NCBI GenBank assembly: GCA_964388155.1
Contig: CAYLYH010000007.1
Location: 1 to 64,000 of the forward strand
Reading direction: 5' to 3'
Length of the DNA stretch: 64,000 nt
Source of the DNA: JACNKV01 sp964388155
GTDB taxonomy: Bacteria > Fidelibacterota > Marinisomatia > Marinisomatales > JACNKV01
The position numbers were made by a program, and so were the translations under genes. Below the pieces are notes generated by a model, which made no database searches, was not told the origin of the DNA, and worked only from the letters and a program-made list of their open reading frames with translations. This document shows, in pieces, positions 18,007-27,267 of this stretch (positions are counted from its first letter, which is position 1; every line of letters starts with the position of its first letter).

Positions 18007-18227
18007 ATGTTTATCGATAATCCTAAAGACAGTATCTTTGGAAAGTATTATAAATGGGAAGTAAAGGATAGCTATAAATCTATTTCTACTATAGAGCCAG
18101 AAATCGGTTATCGGTGGACATTAGGTAACAGAGTAGGATTTCATTGTTTGGATTGAACAATGGTGAGTACATAAAAATGCTAAAACCAATAGGTCATATG
18201 ACGATGGAATTGGGATATAAGTTTTGA
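18007..18227 (+). pseudogene. Remnant of an outer-membrane beta-barrel C-terminus
   Basis: Frame one gives a peptide of 49 codons with strand-like EIGYRWTLGNRVGFH, ending at TGA 18154-18156. From about 18150 a shifted frame continues as GLNNGEYIKMLKPIGH and ends MELGYKF at 18227. Joined, the two read like the last two or three strands of a barrel ending in Phe. A frameshift near 18148 and a missing 5' part make this a relic. Confidence 0.4.
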
Positions 18228-18403
18228 TTAGCAAACACCCAACAATGATCGACTACAGATGCCAAAGGCAGGCAAGTGATTAAATTTGCTATTGAGTTTT
18301 TCAGTTAACCCACATCAATAGCTCACTCCCGGCTCTTTGCTCCCAGCTCTAAACACATAACTTTTTATGATTAACCGATAGCGGAATTTCTGTAATTTCG
18401 GTT

Positions 18404-19318
18404 ATGAAAAAATACCTTCCCGCCCTGGCGATCATCTTCGCCGCCACACTCTGGAGTATAGATGGTTTCCTCCGCCAAGAACTTTATTCATTGCCGGCTT
18501 TTCTGATCGTGACATTGGAGCATGCCTTCGGTGCGGTTTTATTTTTTGTGTTTCTCATCCGCGGTCGAAAAGAGATCGCCGCAATGAATCAGCGCAGTTG
18601 GTCTTCAGTTCTGTGGATCTCTGTCTGCGGCGGTGTATTGGGAACCTTCTTTTACACTAAAGCGCTCAGCTATATTCAATACATCGATCTTTCGGTCGTC
18701 GTCCTACTCCAGAAATTTCAACCGATTTTTGCCATCGCACTGGCTTCGGTCGTCCTTAAAGAGCGGCTTTCAAAACGGTTCATGATTTTGGCAGCAGCCG
18801 CACTGGTCGGGGGGTATTTAGTCACCTTTGGGGCAAATCCTATCGTCGACACGGATGATAAAACCCTCATCGCATCTCTGCTGGCATTTTTAGCGGCGTT
18901 TGCCTGGGGGAGTTCTACAGTCTTAGGAAAACATGCGTTGAAAAAATTATCCTTCCCGGTGGTTACAGCTCTGCGTCTGACCATTACAGCGGTCGTGGCA
19001 TTGGCTGTTATCTTATCCACTCAGCAAGATTCTCTCACGTTAAGTTTATCTGCGAATCAATGGCTGGCAATACTGATGATTGTACTCACCTCCGGTTCGA
19101 TCGCATTGTTTATTTATTACTACGGATTGACTCACCTCCCCGCATCACACGCGACAATATACGAATTGTTCTGGCCTTTTTCTGCCGTGGCAATTGATTG
19201 GTTTATTCGAGGGAGGGTACTTTCTATCTCACAAATGTTGGGCGGTGTCATCCTGTTAACAGCCATCATATTTCTAACACGTGAAAACAAAGCGACGAAT
19301 GTCCAAGCTGTCACCTAA
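18404..19318 (+). CDS. EamA/DMT family transporter
   Basis: 304 residues, about ten membrane helices in two repeated halves (each an EamA domain; second half starts near LIASLLAFLAAFAWGSSTVLGKHAL). Members export or import amino acids, sugars or metabolites; substrate not predictable here. ALAIIFAATLWSIDGF and VVLKERLSKRFMILAAAALVGGYL are typical family segments. Its 3' end overlaps the following MFS gene. Confidence 0.9.
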   Translation: MKKYLPALAIIFAATLWSIDGFLRQELYSLPAFLIVTLEHAFGAVLFFVFLIRGRKEIAAMNQRSWSSVLWISVCGGVLGTFFYTKALSYIQYIDLSVVVLLQKFQPIFAIALASVVLKERLSKRFMILAAAALVGGYLVTFGANPIVDTDDKTLIASLLAFLAAFAWGSSTVLGKHALKKLSFPVVTALRLTITAVVALAVILSTQQDSLTLSLSANQWLAILMIVLTSGSIALFIYYYGLTHLPASHATIYELFWPFSAVAIDWFIRGRVLSISQMLGGVILLTAIIFLTRENKATNVQAVT

Positions 19319-20576
19319 AGACCTTCGACATAATTTACGTCTGAATTGCCTGCATGAATTCACCTGGGGTTTCGGGTTTGCTTTCCATACAGTTTACGCC
19401 ATCGCACCGCTGTTTATGAAAAAACTGGGTGCGCCACCCGCGGTTGTTGCATCTCTGGCAGGATTATTTTACATTCTTATTTCTATCCCGCAATTTTTTG
19501 CAGCAATTTTGGGGCGGAATATAAAAAATATAAAACTGGCAGCCATCGGTGTCCACGGATTGACCCTCCCGCCGATGTTCATTGCCGGATATACGTTTGC
19601 TTTTTTCTCCCCCACCGGGAGCAGTGCCTGGATTTTTTACTACATCTGTTTTATTCTTTACGGACTTTCTATCGGGTTTGTCATTCCAATTTGGGCAGGA
19701 TTTTTACGCCATGCCACCAATGACGCTACCCGCGGATCATTTTTCGGGATCTCTTTTGCAGTCAACAGCGTCGGCGGATTTATCGGTGGTATACTTGTAA
19801 AAATTCTCTTAAGTAGTTCCGTTCCGTTTCCGAACAATTTCGGGTGGGGATTTTTAATTCTAACTGCTTCAATGACTATTGGCGCCGCATTATTTATTTG
19901 GTTTCGTTTAGACACACCCACAGAAATTCAGCCCCACCGAACGATTAAACATTTTATCCGTGAAGTCAAAACTATTTTCAAAACCCGTCTCAATTTCAAG
20001 CGCTATTTACTGGCAAGAATCTTCTTCACGTTTAACTATCCGGCTGTGAGTTTATACGCCGTTTACAGTCAGGATAAGTTCAGTTTTGACATCAGTGAGG
20101 CCGGAATTTTCACTGCTTTGACTGCAACCGCATTTGGTATGGCAAGTTTTTTTTCCGGTAAAATCGGAGATCGCTTCGGGCATAAGATATCCCTGACACT
20201 AGCGTTTACAGCACATTTATTTGCGATCATTACAGCTATTTCGGCACAATCTATGCTTTGGGTGTACGGAATCTTTATCTTTCTGGGATTCGGACAGGGC
20301 GCTTTCATGCCCGCATCCATGAATTTGGTTTATGATTTCGCCGGAGAAAAAGGCGACAACAAACTCTTTATGGCAATGGTGGATACTACGCTGGCGCCCT
20401 TTACATTGGTTGCAATTATTTTCGCTGGGGTTCTGGCAGAAACCGTCTCCACCATTTGGATCTTTTCTATCATCGCAGGATTTTTGTTCATCGGAATTTT
20501 GCTGTTGATCTTTAGAGTGGATGACCCAAACCATAAACCTCATGAATCACCGGTTTATCTTGAGCCGAAAGTGTAA
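19299..20576 (+). CDS. MFS transporter
   Basis: 425 residues from the ATG at 19299 (a GTG at 19281 would add six residues). Twelve predicted helices. The loop FSGKIGDRFGHKISLTLAF matches the MFS loop 2-3 signature (GxxxDRxGHK) placed in the second half. The substrate is unknown. It overlaps the preceding EamA gene by about 20 bases, so the two transporters are probably coexpressed. Confidence 0.85.
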   Translation: MSKLSPKDLRHNLRLNCLHEFTWGFGFAFHTVYAIAPLFMKKLGAPPAVVASLAGLFYILISIPQFFAAILGRNIKNIKLAAIGVHGLTLPPMFIAGYTFAFFSPTGSSAWIFYYICFILYGLSIGFVIPIWAGFLRHATNDATRGSFFGISFAVNSVGGFIGGILVKILLSSSVPFPNNFGWGFLILTASMTIGAALFIWFRLDTPTEIQPHRTIKHFIREVKTIFKTRLNFKRYLLARIFFTFNYPAVSLYAVYSQDKFSFDISEAGIFTALTATAFGMASFFSGKIGDRFGHKISLTLAFTAHLFAIITAISAQSMLWVYGIFIFLGFGQGAFMPASMNLVYDFAGEKGDNKLFMAMVDTTLAPFTLVAIIFAGVLAETVSTIWIFSIIAGFLFIGILLLIFRVDDPNHKPHESPVYLEPKV

Positions 20577-20579
20577 ATA

Positions 20580-20745
20580 AGCCAAACCACAGATTACACA
20601 GAAAACCGGTAAAATTGAAGAGTCATTAACCCCTCTCTTTGTCCCCAACATTGTCTTGATTTTATTGAGGGTTAGAATAATTTTCTACCTGCCATGCAAA
20701 AGCTTTAGCGTAGGCGGGCCTGAATCCCGATAAAGTATCGGGATG
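20580..20745. repeat. Dispersed repeat debris
   Basis: Starts with an ACCACAGATTACACAGA-like string near 20585, and contains TAGGCGGGCC plus the hairpin TCCCGATA (20725-20732)/TATCGGGA (20736-20743). The same modules recur in other intergenic regions here. Confidence 0.5.
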
Positions 20746-20842
20746 GAGAAAAGTGCAACTTATCCAAAACTAAAACGTCCTAAAATCAAATCTTTTACTT
20801 GCATTTAGACGGTAAAATGATGAAACTTCTACACAGCATCTA

Positions 20843-21229
20843 ATGAAAATCAGCAAACATATCCACCACCTTTTTCTCATAATTCCGATGATCGTTTTCA
20901 TCGTTGGGTGTAATGAGAATCCCGACCGACACCTTGAACTCGGCAAATGGTATGCGCAAAAAGGGCTGTGGAATGAAGCAGTTCTTGAGTTCCGCGAAGT
21001 GATTCGTCTTTCACCTGCAAATCATGAAGCCCTCACCCGTGAACAATTTCAAACTCTAAGCAATGCCCATTATCACATGGCCATTGTCTATACGAAAAAA
21101 GGTTGGTGGGATGCGGCACTTAACGAAGCAAAAACCTGTTTTGATCTTCAGCCGACTCAAAACCACTACGAACTTCTGCAGCTTATTCAAAAACGAATAA
21201 CACTGGATGCTCTCCCTGCCGAATCTTGA
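20843..21229 (+). CDS. TPR-containing lipoprotein
   Basis: 128 residues. N-terminal signal of about 20 residues ending in the lipobox IVGC (Cys near residue 23), so it should be lipid-anchored. Two tetratricopeptide-like repeats follow: HLELGKWYAQKGLWNEAVLEFREVIRLSP and NAHYHMAIVYTKKGWWDAALNEAKTCFDLQP. TPRs usually mediate protein contacts. It precedes the acyl-CoA dehydrogenase group by a short gap; a functional link is possible but not shown. Confidence 0.8.
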   Translation: MKISKHIHHLFLIIPMIVFIVGCNENPDRHLELGKWYAQKGLWNEAVLEFREVIRLSPANHEALTREQFQTLSNAHYHMAIVYTKKGWWDAALNEAKTCFDLQPTQNHYELLQLIQKRITLDALPAES

Positions 21230-21287
21230 TTTTTATCTTTTCTCCCGTACCCACCCCTTTAACACTTTAATACTTTTACACCTGAAC

Positions 21288-21782
21288 ATGAAAAACAAAC
21301 TACACTTACATTCGATGATTGTCCATGTGCCCAGCGCGACTGTTCCGCTTACGGCCGTCACGTACGCTCTTTATTGGTTCAACGGAAAACCGGTGTACAA
21401 AACCGCCGTGATGTTCTTGTTAGCGATTTCTCTGATCACGGTTCTATTTTCGATGGTGACCGGTATTCTCAAACGTCGAAAAAAACATGCAAACTGGTTT
21501 CCTTCGTTCAAACGAAAACTAATCCTCTCCATTTTATTGGTAATTAGTTTGGTCGCAACACTACCATCAATTTTTACTGCAACGCCATTTCCGGGAATTA
21601 TTAATTTTACCATTTGGGTTGTTCAGCCTGCTTTAGCTGTTTGGATTATGGTCATTGGTTTAATTTCCAGTCAAGGACGGTTCGGCGGGCGATTATCTTA
21701 TGAAAACGACAAAGAGAACCAGGCAGACTATGACATTCTTTTTCAAACCATACAAACATTAAATGAGGTAGATGAAACATGA
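21288..21782 (+). CDS. DUF2231-like membrane protein
   Basis: 164 residues from ATG 21288 (upstream codons overlap the previous gene and are not supported). Four predicted helices. The N-terminus HLHSMIVHVPSATVPLTAV resembles the His-containing start of DUF2231 proteins; TGILKRRKKHANW is a cytosolic loop. The stop overlaps the ATG of the acyl-CoA dehydrogenase (ATGA at 21779-21782), so the two are translationally coupled. The His residues could bind heme, which is only a guess. Confidence 0.7.
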   Translation: MKNKLHLHSMIVHVPSATVPLTAVTYALYWFNGKPVYKTAVMFLLAISLITVLFSMVTGILKRRKKHANWFPSFKRKLILSILLVISLVATLPSIFTATPFPGIINFTIWVVQPALAVWIMVIGLISSQGRFGGRLSYENDKENQADYDILFQTIQTLNEVDET

Positions 21783-22912
21783 TTGATTTTAGCTTAACCG
21801 AAGCTCAGTTAGATTTACAGAAACGGGCACGCCAATTTGCCAAAGATGTTGTCGCTCCTGCGGCGGCTGAACACGACCGCACCGGAGAATTTCCCTTCGA
21901 GATTGCGAAACAAGCGTGGAAAGAAGGATTCTTGAATTCACACATCCCTAAAGAATACGGTGGACACGGGCGCGGAAGTTTGGATACCTGTATTATCGCG
22001 GAAGAAATTTCTGCCGCATGCAGTGGAATCGGTATTGCGCTGGATGCCAACTCCCTTGCGCAAGGACCTGTACTCATCGCCGGGAATGATGACCAAAAAC
22101 GACGGTATCTCCAAGCGATGACCGAAAAACCGATGTTCGCTTCGTATGCCGTTACCGAACCGGATGCCGGATCCGATGTCTCCCGGCTATCGACTACAGC
22201 AAAAAAAATTAACGACGACACCTATGTCATCAACGGATTAAAATGGTGGATCACCGGTGGCGGTGTTGCCAGTTGGTATTTCGTATTGGCAAGGACAGAA
22301 AATGGTCCTTCCGGGTTTATTGTGGATGCCGATTCACCGGGAATCATTCGCGGACCAAAGGAAGATAATTTGGGGCAACATGCATCCAATACCGTCCGGG
22401 TGGCGTTTGAGGATGTACACGTCCCTGCTAAAAACCTTTTATGGAAAGAAGGGGACGGATTTAAAATTGCGATGAAAACGTTTGATTATTCCCGTCCGCT
22501 GGTTGCAGCAGCGGCAGTTGGGGTTGCCCGTGCAGCCCTTCAGCATGCCACCGCGTATGCCCGGCGACGCAAATGTTTCAATAAAAAGATTATCAAATAT
22601 CAAGGTGTCAGTTTTAAGCTGGTCGATATGGCAATGCATGTGGAAACCGCTCGACTGATTACATGGAAATCCGCTTGGCTTTATGATAACGGATTACCGA
22701 ATACCAAAGAATCCGCGATGGCAAAAGCCTACGCCGCAGACTACTGCATGAAAGCCACCGTCGATGCCGTGCAAATTATGGGCGGATATGGGTATTCGAT
22801 GGAAGTCCCGATGGAAAAACTCATGCGCGATGCAAAAATCTTTCAGATTTATGAAGGAACCAGCGAAATCCAGCGAACGATTATTGTGGCAAGTTTAATG
22901 AGGGGACGATGA
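21779..22912 (+). CDS. Acyl-CoA dehydrogenase
   Basis: 377 residues, normal length. FAD enzyme that oxidises acyl-CoA to enoyl-CoA. Seen: FSLTEAQLDLQKRARQFAKDVVAPAAAEHDRTGEFP, ASYAVTEPDAGSDVS, WITGGGVASWYFVLART, and near the end MGGYGYSMEVPMEKLMRDAKIFQIYEGTSEIQR with the catalytic Glu in YEGT. GAGGT lies upstream of the start. It overlaps both neighbours by four bases. No etfAB genes are present in the window, so the electron acceptor is open. Chain length of the substrate cannot be read. Confidence 0.95.
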   Translation: MIDFSLTEAQLDLQKRARQFAKDVVAPAAAEHDRTGEFPFEIAKQAWKEGFLNSHIPKEYGGHGRGSLDTCIIAEEISAACSGIGIALDANSLAQGPVLIAGNDDQKRRYLQAMTEKPMFASYAVTEPDAGSDVSRLSTTAKKINDDTYVINGLKWWITGGGVASWYFVLARTENGPSGFIVDADSPGIIRGPKEDNLGQHASNTVRVAFEDVHVPAKNLLWKEGDGFKIAMKTFDYSRPLVAAAAVGVARAALQHATAYARRRKCFNKKIIKYQGVSFKLVDMAMHVETARLITWKSAWLYDNGLPNTKESAMAKAYAADYCMKATVDAVQIMGGYGYSMEVPMEKLMRDAKIFQIYEGTSEIQRTIIVASLMRGR

Positions 22913-23532
22913 ATAAACGTAAACTCAAAGCTCGGCAAAATCGGTTCGTCTGCCCCATTTGCCACTTGGAACTCCACATGCACGATGTGGATGAAAATGG
23001 GCTGGTGGTTTGTCCTGTTTGCGGTGCAGTATTAGAAGTTGTCGAATCTAACGGTCATAAAATTCCGGTGGTGCATGATGTGGAAATCAAACGTCCGCAG
23101 CCAATGTTTCGTCTGCACACGATTGCAACACATTTTTCCATCGGACTGATGCCTCTTGCACTTTTATCTCAGGTCATCGCTTTTATTCTTTACATTTACG
23201 ATGGAGGTGCCTTTGTCCAAAAATCCGTAGAATTTGAATGGATCGGCTATTGGCTGCTCATGATATCTTTTATCGGCGGACTGGCAACCTTTCTTACCGG
23301 TTATGTGGATTGGAAACGAAAATACCGCGGTCGGACTTATACAATTATCACGAAGAAAATTCGTTTATCGATTGTGATGTTTGTTTTCCTTGCTGTAGCA
23401 CTTCTGTTAAGAACGATGGCTGAACCGGGGTTTTCATTGACCTATTCAATTTATTTTGTATCACAGGTTGTCTCTTTGGGACTCATCGCCACCATCGGTC
23501 ATTACGGTGGTTTTTTAGTTTACGGGAAATAA
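22909..23532 (+). CDS. Zinc-ribbon/rubredoxin-like membrane protein with DUF2231-like domain
   Basis: 207 residues. Cytosolic N-terminus with two CxxC knuckles (C15-x2-C18 and C35-x2-C38, CPIC and CPVCG), which could bind zinc or, as in rubredoxin, iron. Four helices follow from about residue 65; HTIATHFSIGLMPLALL and the terminal GHYGGFLVYGK resemble DUF2231 features. The start codon overlaps the dehydrogenase stop (ATGA at 22909-22912). It may pass electrons from the dehydrogenase to the membrane pool; this is inference from the coupling and the Cys motifs. Confidence 0.7.
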   Translation: MNKRKLKARQNRFVCPICHLELHMHDVDENGLVVCPVCGAVLEVVESNGHKIPVVHDVEIKRPQPMFRLHTIATHFSIGLMPLALLSQVIAFILYIYDGGAFVQKSVEFEWIGYWLLMISFIGGLATFLTGYVDWKRKYRGRTYTIITKKIRLSIVMFVFLAVALLLRTMAEPGFSLTYSIYFVSQVVSLGLIATIGHYGGFLVYGK

Positions 23533-23568
23533 ACTATTTAACATTTTGTAGAAACGTTGCTCCGACAT

Positions 23569-23786
23569 TACCGGGATGACAAAAAGTCCATGTCATTCCG
23601 AACGCAGTGAGGAATCTAAGTCTTTAATGCCACGGAGTTTTGTTCAGTGTGCAGAAAAAGTTTTGTAAACACGGCCCGCCTGCATTCTTTGTCGGGCAGG
23701 CATGCGTACCGGGTATAATAACGTAGATCCCTCAGTCATTCTTCTCCCGACACTTCGTGCCTGGGACTGTAAGCTTCGGGATGACA
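23569..23786. repeat. Dispersed repeats on the left of the GIY-YIG gene
   Basis: Contains GTCATTCCGAACGCAGTGAG near 23593 and, at 23723-23786, a unit starting GTAGATCCCTCAGTCATTC, passing GACACTTCGTGCC and ending CTTCGGGATGACA. The latter unit recurs at 24305-24415 and, inverted, at 50629-50718. No gene is visible. Confidence 0.65.
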
Positions 23787-23815
23787 GGATATCTATTTTC
23801 ATGCACAGTCAATAA

Positions 23816-24106
23816 TCACTCAAACCATTGTTCAGCTAAGTCCAGCCAACCTTTATTCTGTTCTTCTATTAAACGAATTTTCTTTTCTCTCCGCCAACCT
23901 TTGATGCGTTTTTCATACTCTAATGTCTCCCATACATCGTTGGTTTCATCATAATATACCAGACGTGTAATATTATATCGCTTAGTAAATCCATCAGCGA
24001 TTTTTAATTTATGCTGCCAGACACGCCCTTCTAAATCGCTTGTAACTCCCGTATAAATTCGACGGTTTTGACTTGCCATAATATAAACGTAATAAGTTTT
24101 TTCCAT
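23816..24106 (-). CDS. Small GIY-YIG nuclease family protein
   Basis: 96 residues, single-domain. The catalytic fold starts with TYYVYIMASQNRRIYTGVTSDLEGRVWQHK, giving the GIY (as VYI) and YIG (as YTG) strands and the conserved Arg; Glu lies in LEYEKRIKGWRREKKIRLIEE. Such small proteins are common and often variable between strains; their role (DNA repair, mobility) is unsettled. The gene stands alone between copies of a dispersed repeat. Confidence 0.9.
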   Translation of the reverse strand: MEKTYYVYIMASQNRRIYTGVTSDLEGRVWQHKLKIADGFTKRYNITRLVYYDETNDVWETLEYEKRIKGWRREKKIRLIEEQNKGWLDLAEQWFE

Positions 24107-24141
24107 GTTGTATTTTACACTATTTTACCCAAAACAACAAA

Positions 24142-24415
24142 TTGTCATTTCGATCCGCCGGCTGGCGGAGAGAAATCTACTTTGTTTTGGGCACGGACTT
24201 AGGCTTTGTAAACAAATCATAAGTACAGGGATTAAATATAGAATTTTTCATTTTGTGTATGGAAAAAATCTTGTGTACAAATCATACATACCGAGTTTGA
24301 TTATGTAGATCCCTCAGTCGTTCCCCCGACACTTCGTGTTTCCATCTGGCGGGCTTGCCCGCCTCTGGAGGGGTCTGAGGACGTGTCCGGGGCTGTAAGC
24401 TCATTCGGGATGACA
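24142..24415. repeat. Dispersed repeats on the right of the GIY-YIG gene
   Basis: Begins with GTCATTTCGATCCGCCGGC at about 24143. A second unit at 24305-24415 starts GTAGATCCCTCAGTCG, has GACACTTCGTG, then an insertion with GGCGGGCTTGCCCGCC, and ends TTCGGGATGACA. It is in the same orientation as the unit at 23723-23786, so the GIY-YIG gene lies between direct repeats. Confidence 0.65.
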
Positions 24416-24420
24416 TACAA

Positions 24421-24457
24421 AAAAAAGCCCCGTACACGAAGTGCCGGGGCTTTTTTT
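24421..24457 (-). terminator. Rho-independent terminator after the TonB receptor gene
   Basis: On the minus strand, a stem of 12 bp (24421-24432 with 24445-24456) with a GC-rich core and an A/U-rich base, the U run on the minus-strand 3' side; it lies just past the stop at 24478. Confidence 0.85.
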
Positions 24458-24477
24458 CTAAGCTAAATAATCAGCTT

Positions 24478-27267
24478 TTAGAATCTAACTGAAATACCTG
24501 CATTAAATGTACGCGGTAACCCAAAGAATACTTCAGCATCATCAGCTAAGTGTTCTTTTCCGTTACTCGTGTATGCGTTGTATTTACTGTTGTCGACTGC
24601 ATCCTGAATATAGGTTTGGTCTGTCAGATTAAATACATGCACAAATGCCTGTAGTTTCGTTCCGATAAAGCTGAACGGAAGATCATAGGTTGCATGCAAG
24701 TCAACTTTATGATAATCCGGTGCCTGCCAACTTTGTCCGCGGTCTGCGGTGGCTTCTGTTCCGTCAAACTCACGACTCAGCGGATCCCAATCGGCAAAAT
24801 GATTGGAATACACATTTAACACTGCTTGAATCGTCAACCCTTTCATTGGGAAGAGAGACCCGGCAAATGCATAACCAGTCTGGGGCATATCACCAATTTT
24901 GAGTCCCTTGATGGAGTACATATAGTAGTAGGTTGTATCATTGTCAATGTCTCTGTATTCTCCGTCAACATCTTCAAGATATTCCCACTGCCCGACGCTG
25001 ATAGAGGCGTCAAGACGAAGGATGGGTGCCGGCTGTACAGAAATTTCAAATTCAACTCCGCGATGAGATTGGTTCAATCCCGTCAGGAAGAGAATGTCTG
25101 TGTCGCCACTGGAACCTTGTCCCGGTTCTACATTCATTGTTAATGTACGATCTTTCCACTGCATGTCGTAGAAATTCAGTTTAGCGGCGGCTTTACCATC
25201 ACTTGAATAGATATTCAAGCCACCTTCATAAGCGGTGAATTTCTCATTCTCAGGGTCTTGTGAAACAATACCGTTATAGTCATCGATAACTGCATCTAAA
25301 ATCGGAGGTTTGCCAATGTAGCCGAAGTTTCCGAATACGTCTATATTGTCGCTGATCTTGTACAGACCGCCACCTTTAACTTGGTAAGAACCAATAGCAT
25401 CGGTTTCAAGATAAAGTTCTTTCCCTGTCCCCGCACCTGCGTCATCAAGTACTTCTGTAAAGTGATCGGCATATGTGTAGGAAATGGTGGAGTATCCGGT
25501 CATACCATAAAGTGACAGAGCGTTCTTGGTATACTCAAACTGTCCGAAGAAGCCAAGCCAATCAACTGTATTGGTATTATGGTAGGCGATGATGTCTCCA
25601 AGTCCCTTCTGTTGAGATTCCGGAGTTGTATCAAAGTCATTTCCGTCGTATACGTAATAGTCACCACCTAAAAGGTCACGAACTTCTCGAGCATGTTCAA
25701 TCTCTGCTGTACGCCAATCCAAACCGAATTGTGTTTTAAAGTTATCACTGATGTCATAATTCAGCTTTGAAATTGCGCCCAATGTCCACTGACGGTTAAT
25801 GCTGTTTCTCAGAATACCAACTGACTCTTGATCTTCTTTGACCTTCGCACTTTTATCAACATAGAACGTACCGGCATCCGCTTGATTCATAGCAATCGTT
25901 GCATTCCAATCACGTGTCCACGGAGAGCGACCATAGTAGTATTTATAGTCATCATCACCAAGATTACCGTCGGCATCCATGGTGTAAATTGAACCGTAAG
26001 TTCCTGTACCGCCACCCGATCCGCCGGACCAGTAAAAGATGGTTGATAATCTCATTTGGTCATTGAAGGTCTTGAACCAGTTTAGGTTTACAAGCGGTTT
26101 ATGAAAGAAATTTTCTCTTTCATTTAGAAAATCAGGGTCATGACGCTCCATCGTTCGAGCACCATACATATACCAATACTGCTTTCCTTTGTAATCGGAG
26201 CTGACCGGTGACCAGTTCTGATTGAAGTACCGTCCTACGTCCGCAAATTTACCGCCAATCGCTGCTGTATCATAAAAGTCTAGTGATTCGGCAAATTCAG
26301 GGTCGTATGCGGCAATATTCTGTTTGTACAGACTTTGTCCGTGGCGCTGAGGTGCACCAATGGCATAAAGCTCAAAACGGTTCTTTGCATTTAATGCATA
26401 GCTAGCACCAAAGTAATATGCCCAGGCATCTGTCCATGTTTTATCAACAACACCGTCACCTGTTTTACGAACGATGGTTGCACTAAACGCCATTTTGTCT
26501 CCAATGAGACCGGTGTTGTAGTTAATTGTGGATTTCAAGAACCCTCCGGCTCCGATTTCTTGTTTGAACTTTCCGCCGCGTTTAAGGCCAGTCGGATCCG
26601 TGATGATGTTCATGGTTCCACCAATAGATGGCGTCGCCAGATTAACAGCACTGAGTCCGCGCTGAACCTGAATGGAAGATGTTGCGTCACCGACTCCATC
26701 CCAGTTAGACCAGTAAACCCATCCGTTTTCCATATCATTCTGCGGAACACCATTAATCATAACAGCAACGTTGCGCTGGTTAAATCCACGAATATTGATT
26801 CGGGCATCACCGGCTCCGCCACCTTGTTGGGTCGCATAGACACTTGGGGTTACATTGAGCGCCATCGGAATATCCTGGGATCCCAGGCGTAGTTCCATGT
26901 CTTCTTTATCAATGTTTGAATACGCAACAGGTGTATTCCGCGTTGCCCGGGATGCCAGCACTTCTAAGGCAGTAAGTTCTATAGCTGTTGATTCCAGAGC
27001 AAAGGTCACTTTTCCTGATGCTGCCAGGGATTGTGAAGCGTACCCTATCATGGTAGCTGTTAGTGTAGATCCCTCCGGAACGCCTACGATTGTGAATGCA
27101 CCATCGGTATCAGCGGCTGCTCCGAGTAATGTTCCTTCTACCACGACATTAGCACCCACGAGCGGGTCTCCTGTTCCGGCATCTGTAACGGTTCCCGTTA
27201 CATTTATTTGTGCCATAAGGGTCAATGGTAAAGAAAGAACCATGAGGAATGTGATGACTCTTTTCAT
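24478..27267 (-). CDS. TonB-dependent receptor with carboxypeptidase-regulatory-like domain
   Basis: 929 residues. Signal peptide to about residue 20 (LTLMAQ), then an N-terminal beta-sandwich (INVTGTVTDAGTGDPLVGANVVVEGT), a plug domain (DIPMALNVTPSVYATQQGGGAGDARINIRGFNQRNVAVMINGVP, split here as a description) and a 22-strand barrel ending in GISVRF. It imports an unidentified ligand with TonB energy. It is a single transcription unit closed by a strong terminator, and no SusD-like partner lies beside it, so a glycan-uptake pair is not indicated. Confidence 0.93.
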   Translation of the reverse strand: MKRVITFLMVLSLPLTLMAQINVTGTVTDAGTGDPLVGANVVVEGTLLGAAADTDGAFTIVGVPEGSTLTATMIGYASQSLAASGKVTFALESTAIELTALEVLASRATRNTPVAYSNIDKEDMELRLGSQDIPMALNVTPSVYATQQGGGAGDARINIRGFNQRNVAVMINGVPQNDMENGWVYWSNWDGVGDATSSIQVQRGLSAVNLATPSIGGTMNIITDPTGLKRGGKFKQEIGAGGFLKSTINYNTGLIGDKMAFSATIVRKTGDGVVDKTWTDAWAYYFGASYALNAKNRFELYAIGAPQRHGQSLYKQNIAAYDPEFAESLDFYDTAAIGGKFADVGRYFNQNWSPVSSDYKGKQYWYMYGARTMERHDPDFLNERENFFHKPLVNLNWFKTFNDQMRLSTIFYWSGGSGGGTGTYGSIYTMDADGNLGDDDYKYYYGRSPWTRDWNATIAMNQADAGTFYVDKSAKVKEDQESVGILRNSINRQWTLGAISKLNYDISDNFKTQFGLDWRTAEIEHAREVRDLLGGDYYVYDGNDFDTTPESQQKGLGDIIAYHNTNTVDWLGFFGQFEYTKNALSLYGMTGYSTISYTYADHFTEVLDDAGAGTGKELYLETDAIGSYQVKGGGLYKISDNIDVFGNFGYIGKPPILDAVIDDYNGIVSQDPENEKFTAYEGGLNIYSSDGKAAAKLNFYDMQWKDRTLTMNVEPGQGSSGDTDILFLTGLNQSHRGVEFEISVQPAPILRLDASISVGQWEYLEDVDGEYRDIDNDTTYYYMYSIKGLKIGDMPQTGYAFAGSLFPMKGLTIQAVLNVYSNHFADWDPLSREFDGTEATADRGQSWQAPDYHKVDLHATYDLPFSFIGTKLQAFVHVFNLTDQTYIQDAVDNSKYNAYTSNGKEHLADDAEVFFGLPRTFNAGISVRF

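Larger units (their letters stand above)
17297..18403. other. Decayed, gene-poor stretch
   Basis: 1.1 kb between the acetyltransferase and the EamA gene. Short open frames are present (for example 89 codons at 17493-17762) but lack a ribosome-binding site or recognisable domain. The stretch holds a pair of 19-bp inverted repeats and the degraded end of an outer-membrane protein gene, annotated separately, plus GGCGGGCAG-type repeat debris near 17885. Confidence 0.55.

Noticed and set aside
18007..18156. A second UGA selenoprotein candidate (TGA at 18154)
   Set aside because: The reading after the TGA meets a TAA within four codons, no conserved redox motif surrounds it, and the shifted frame gives a better barrel-like end. 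It is a frameshift relic.
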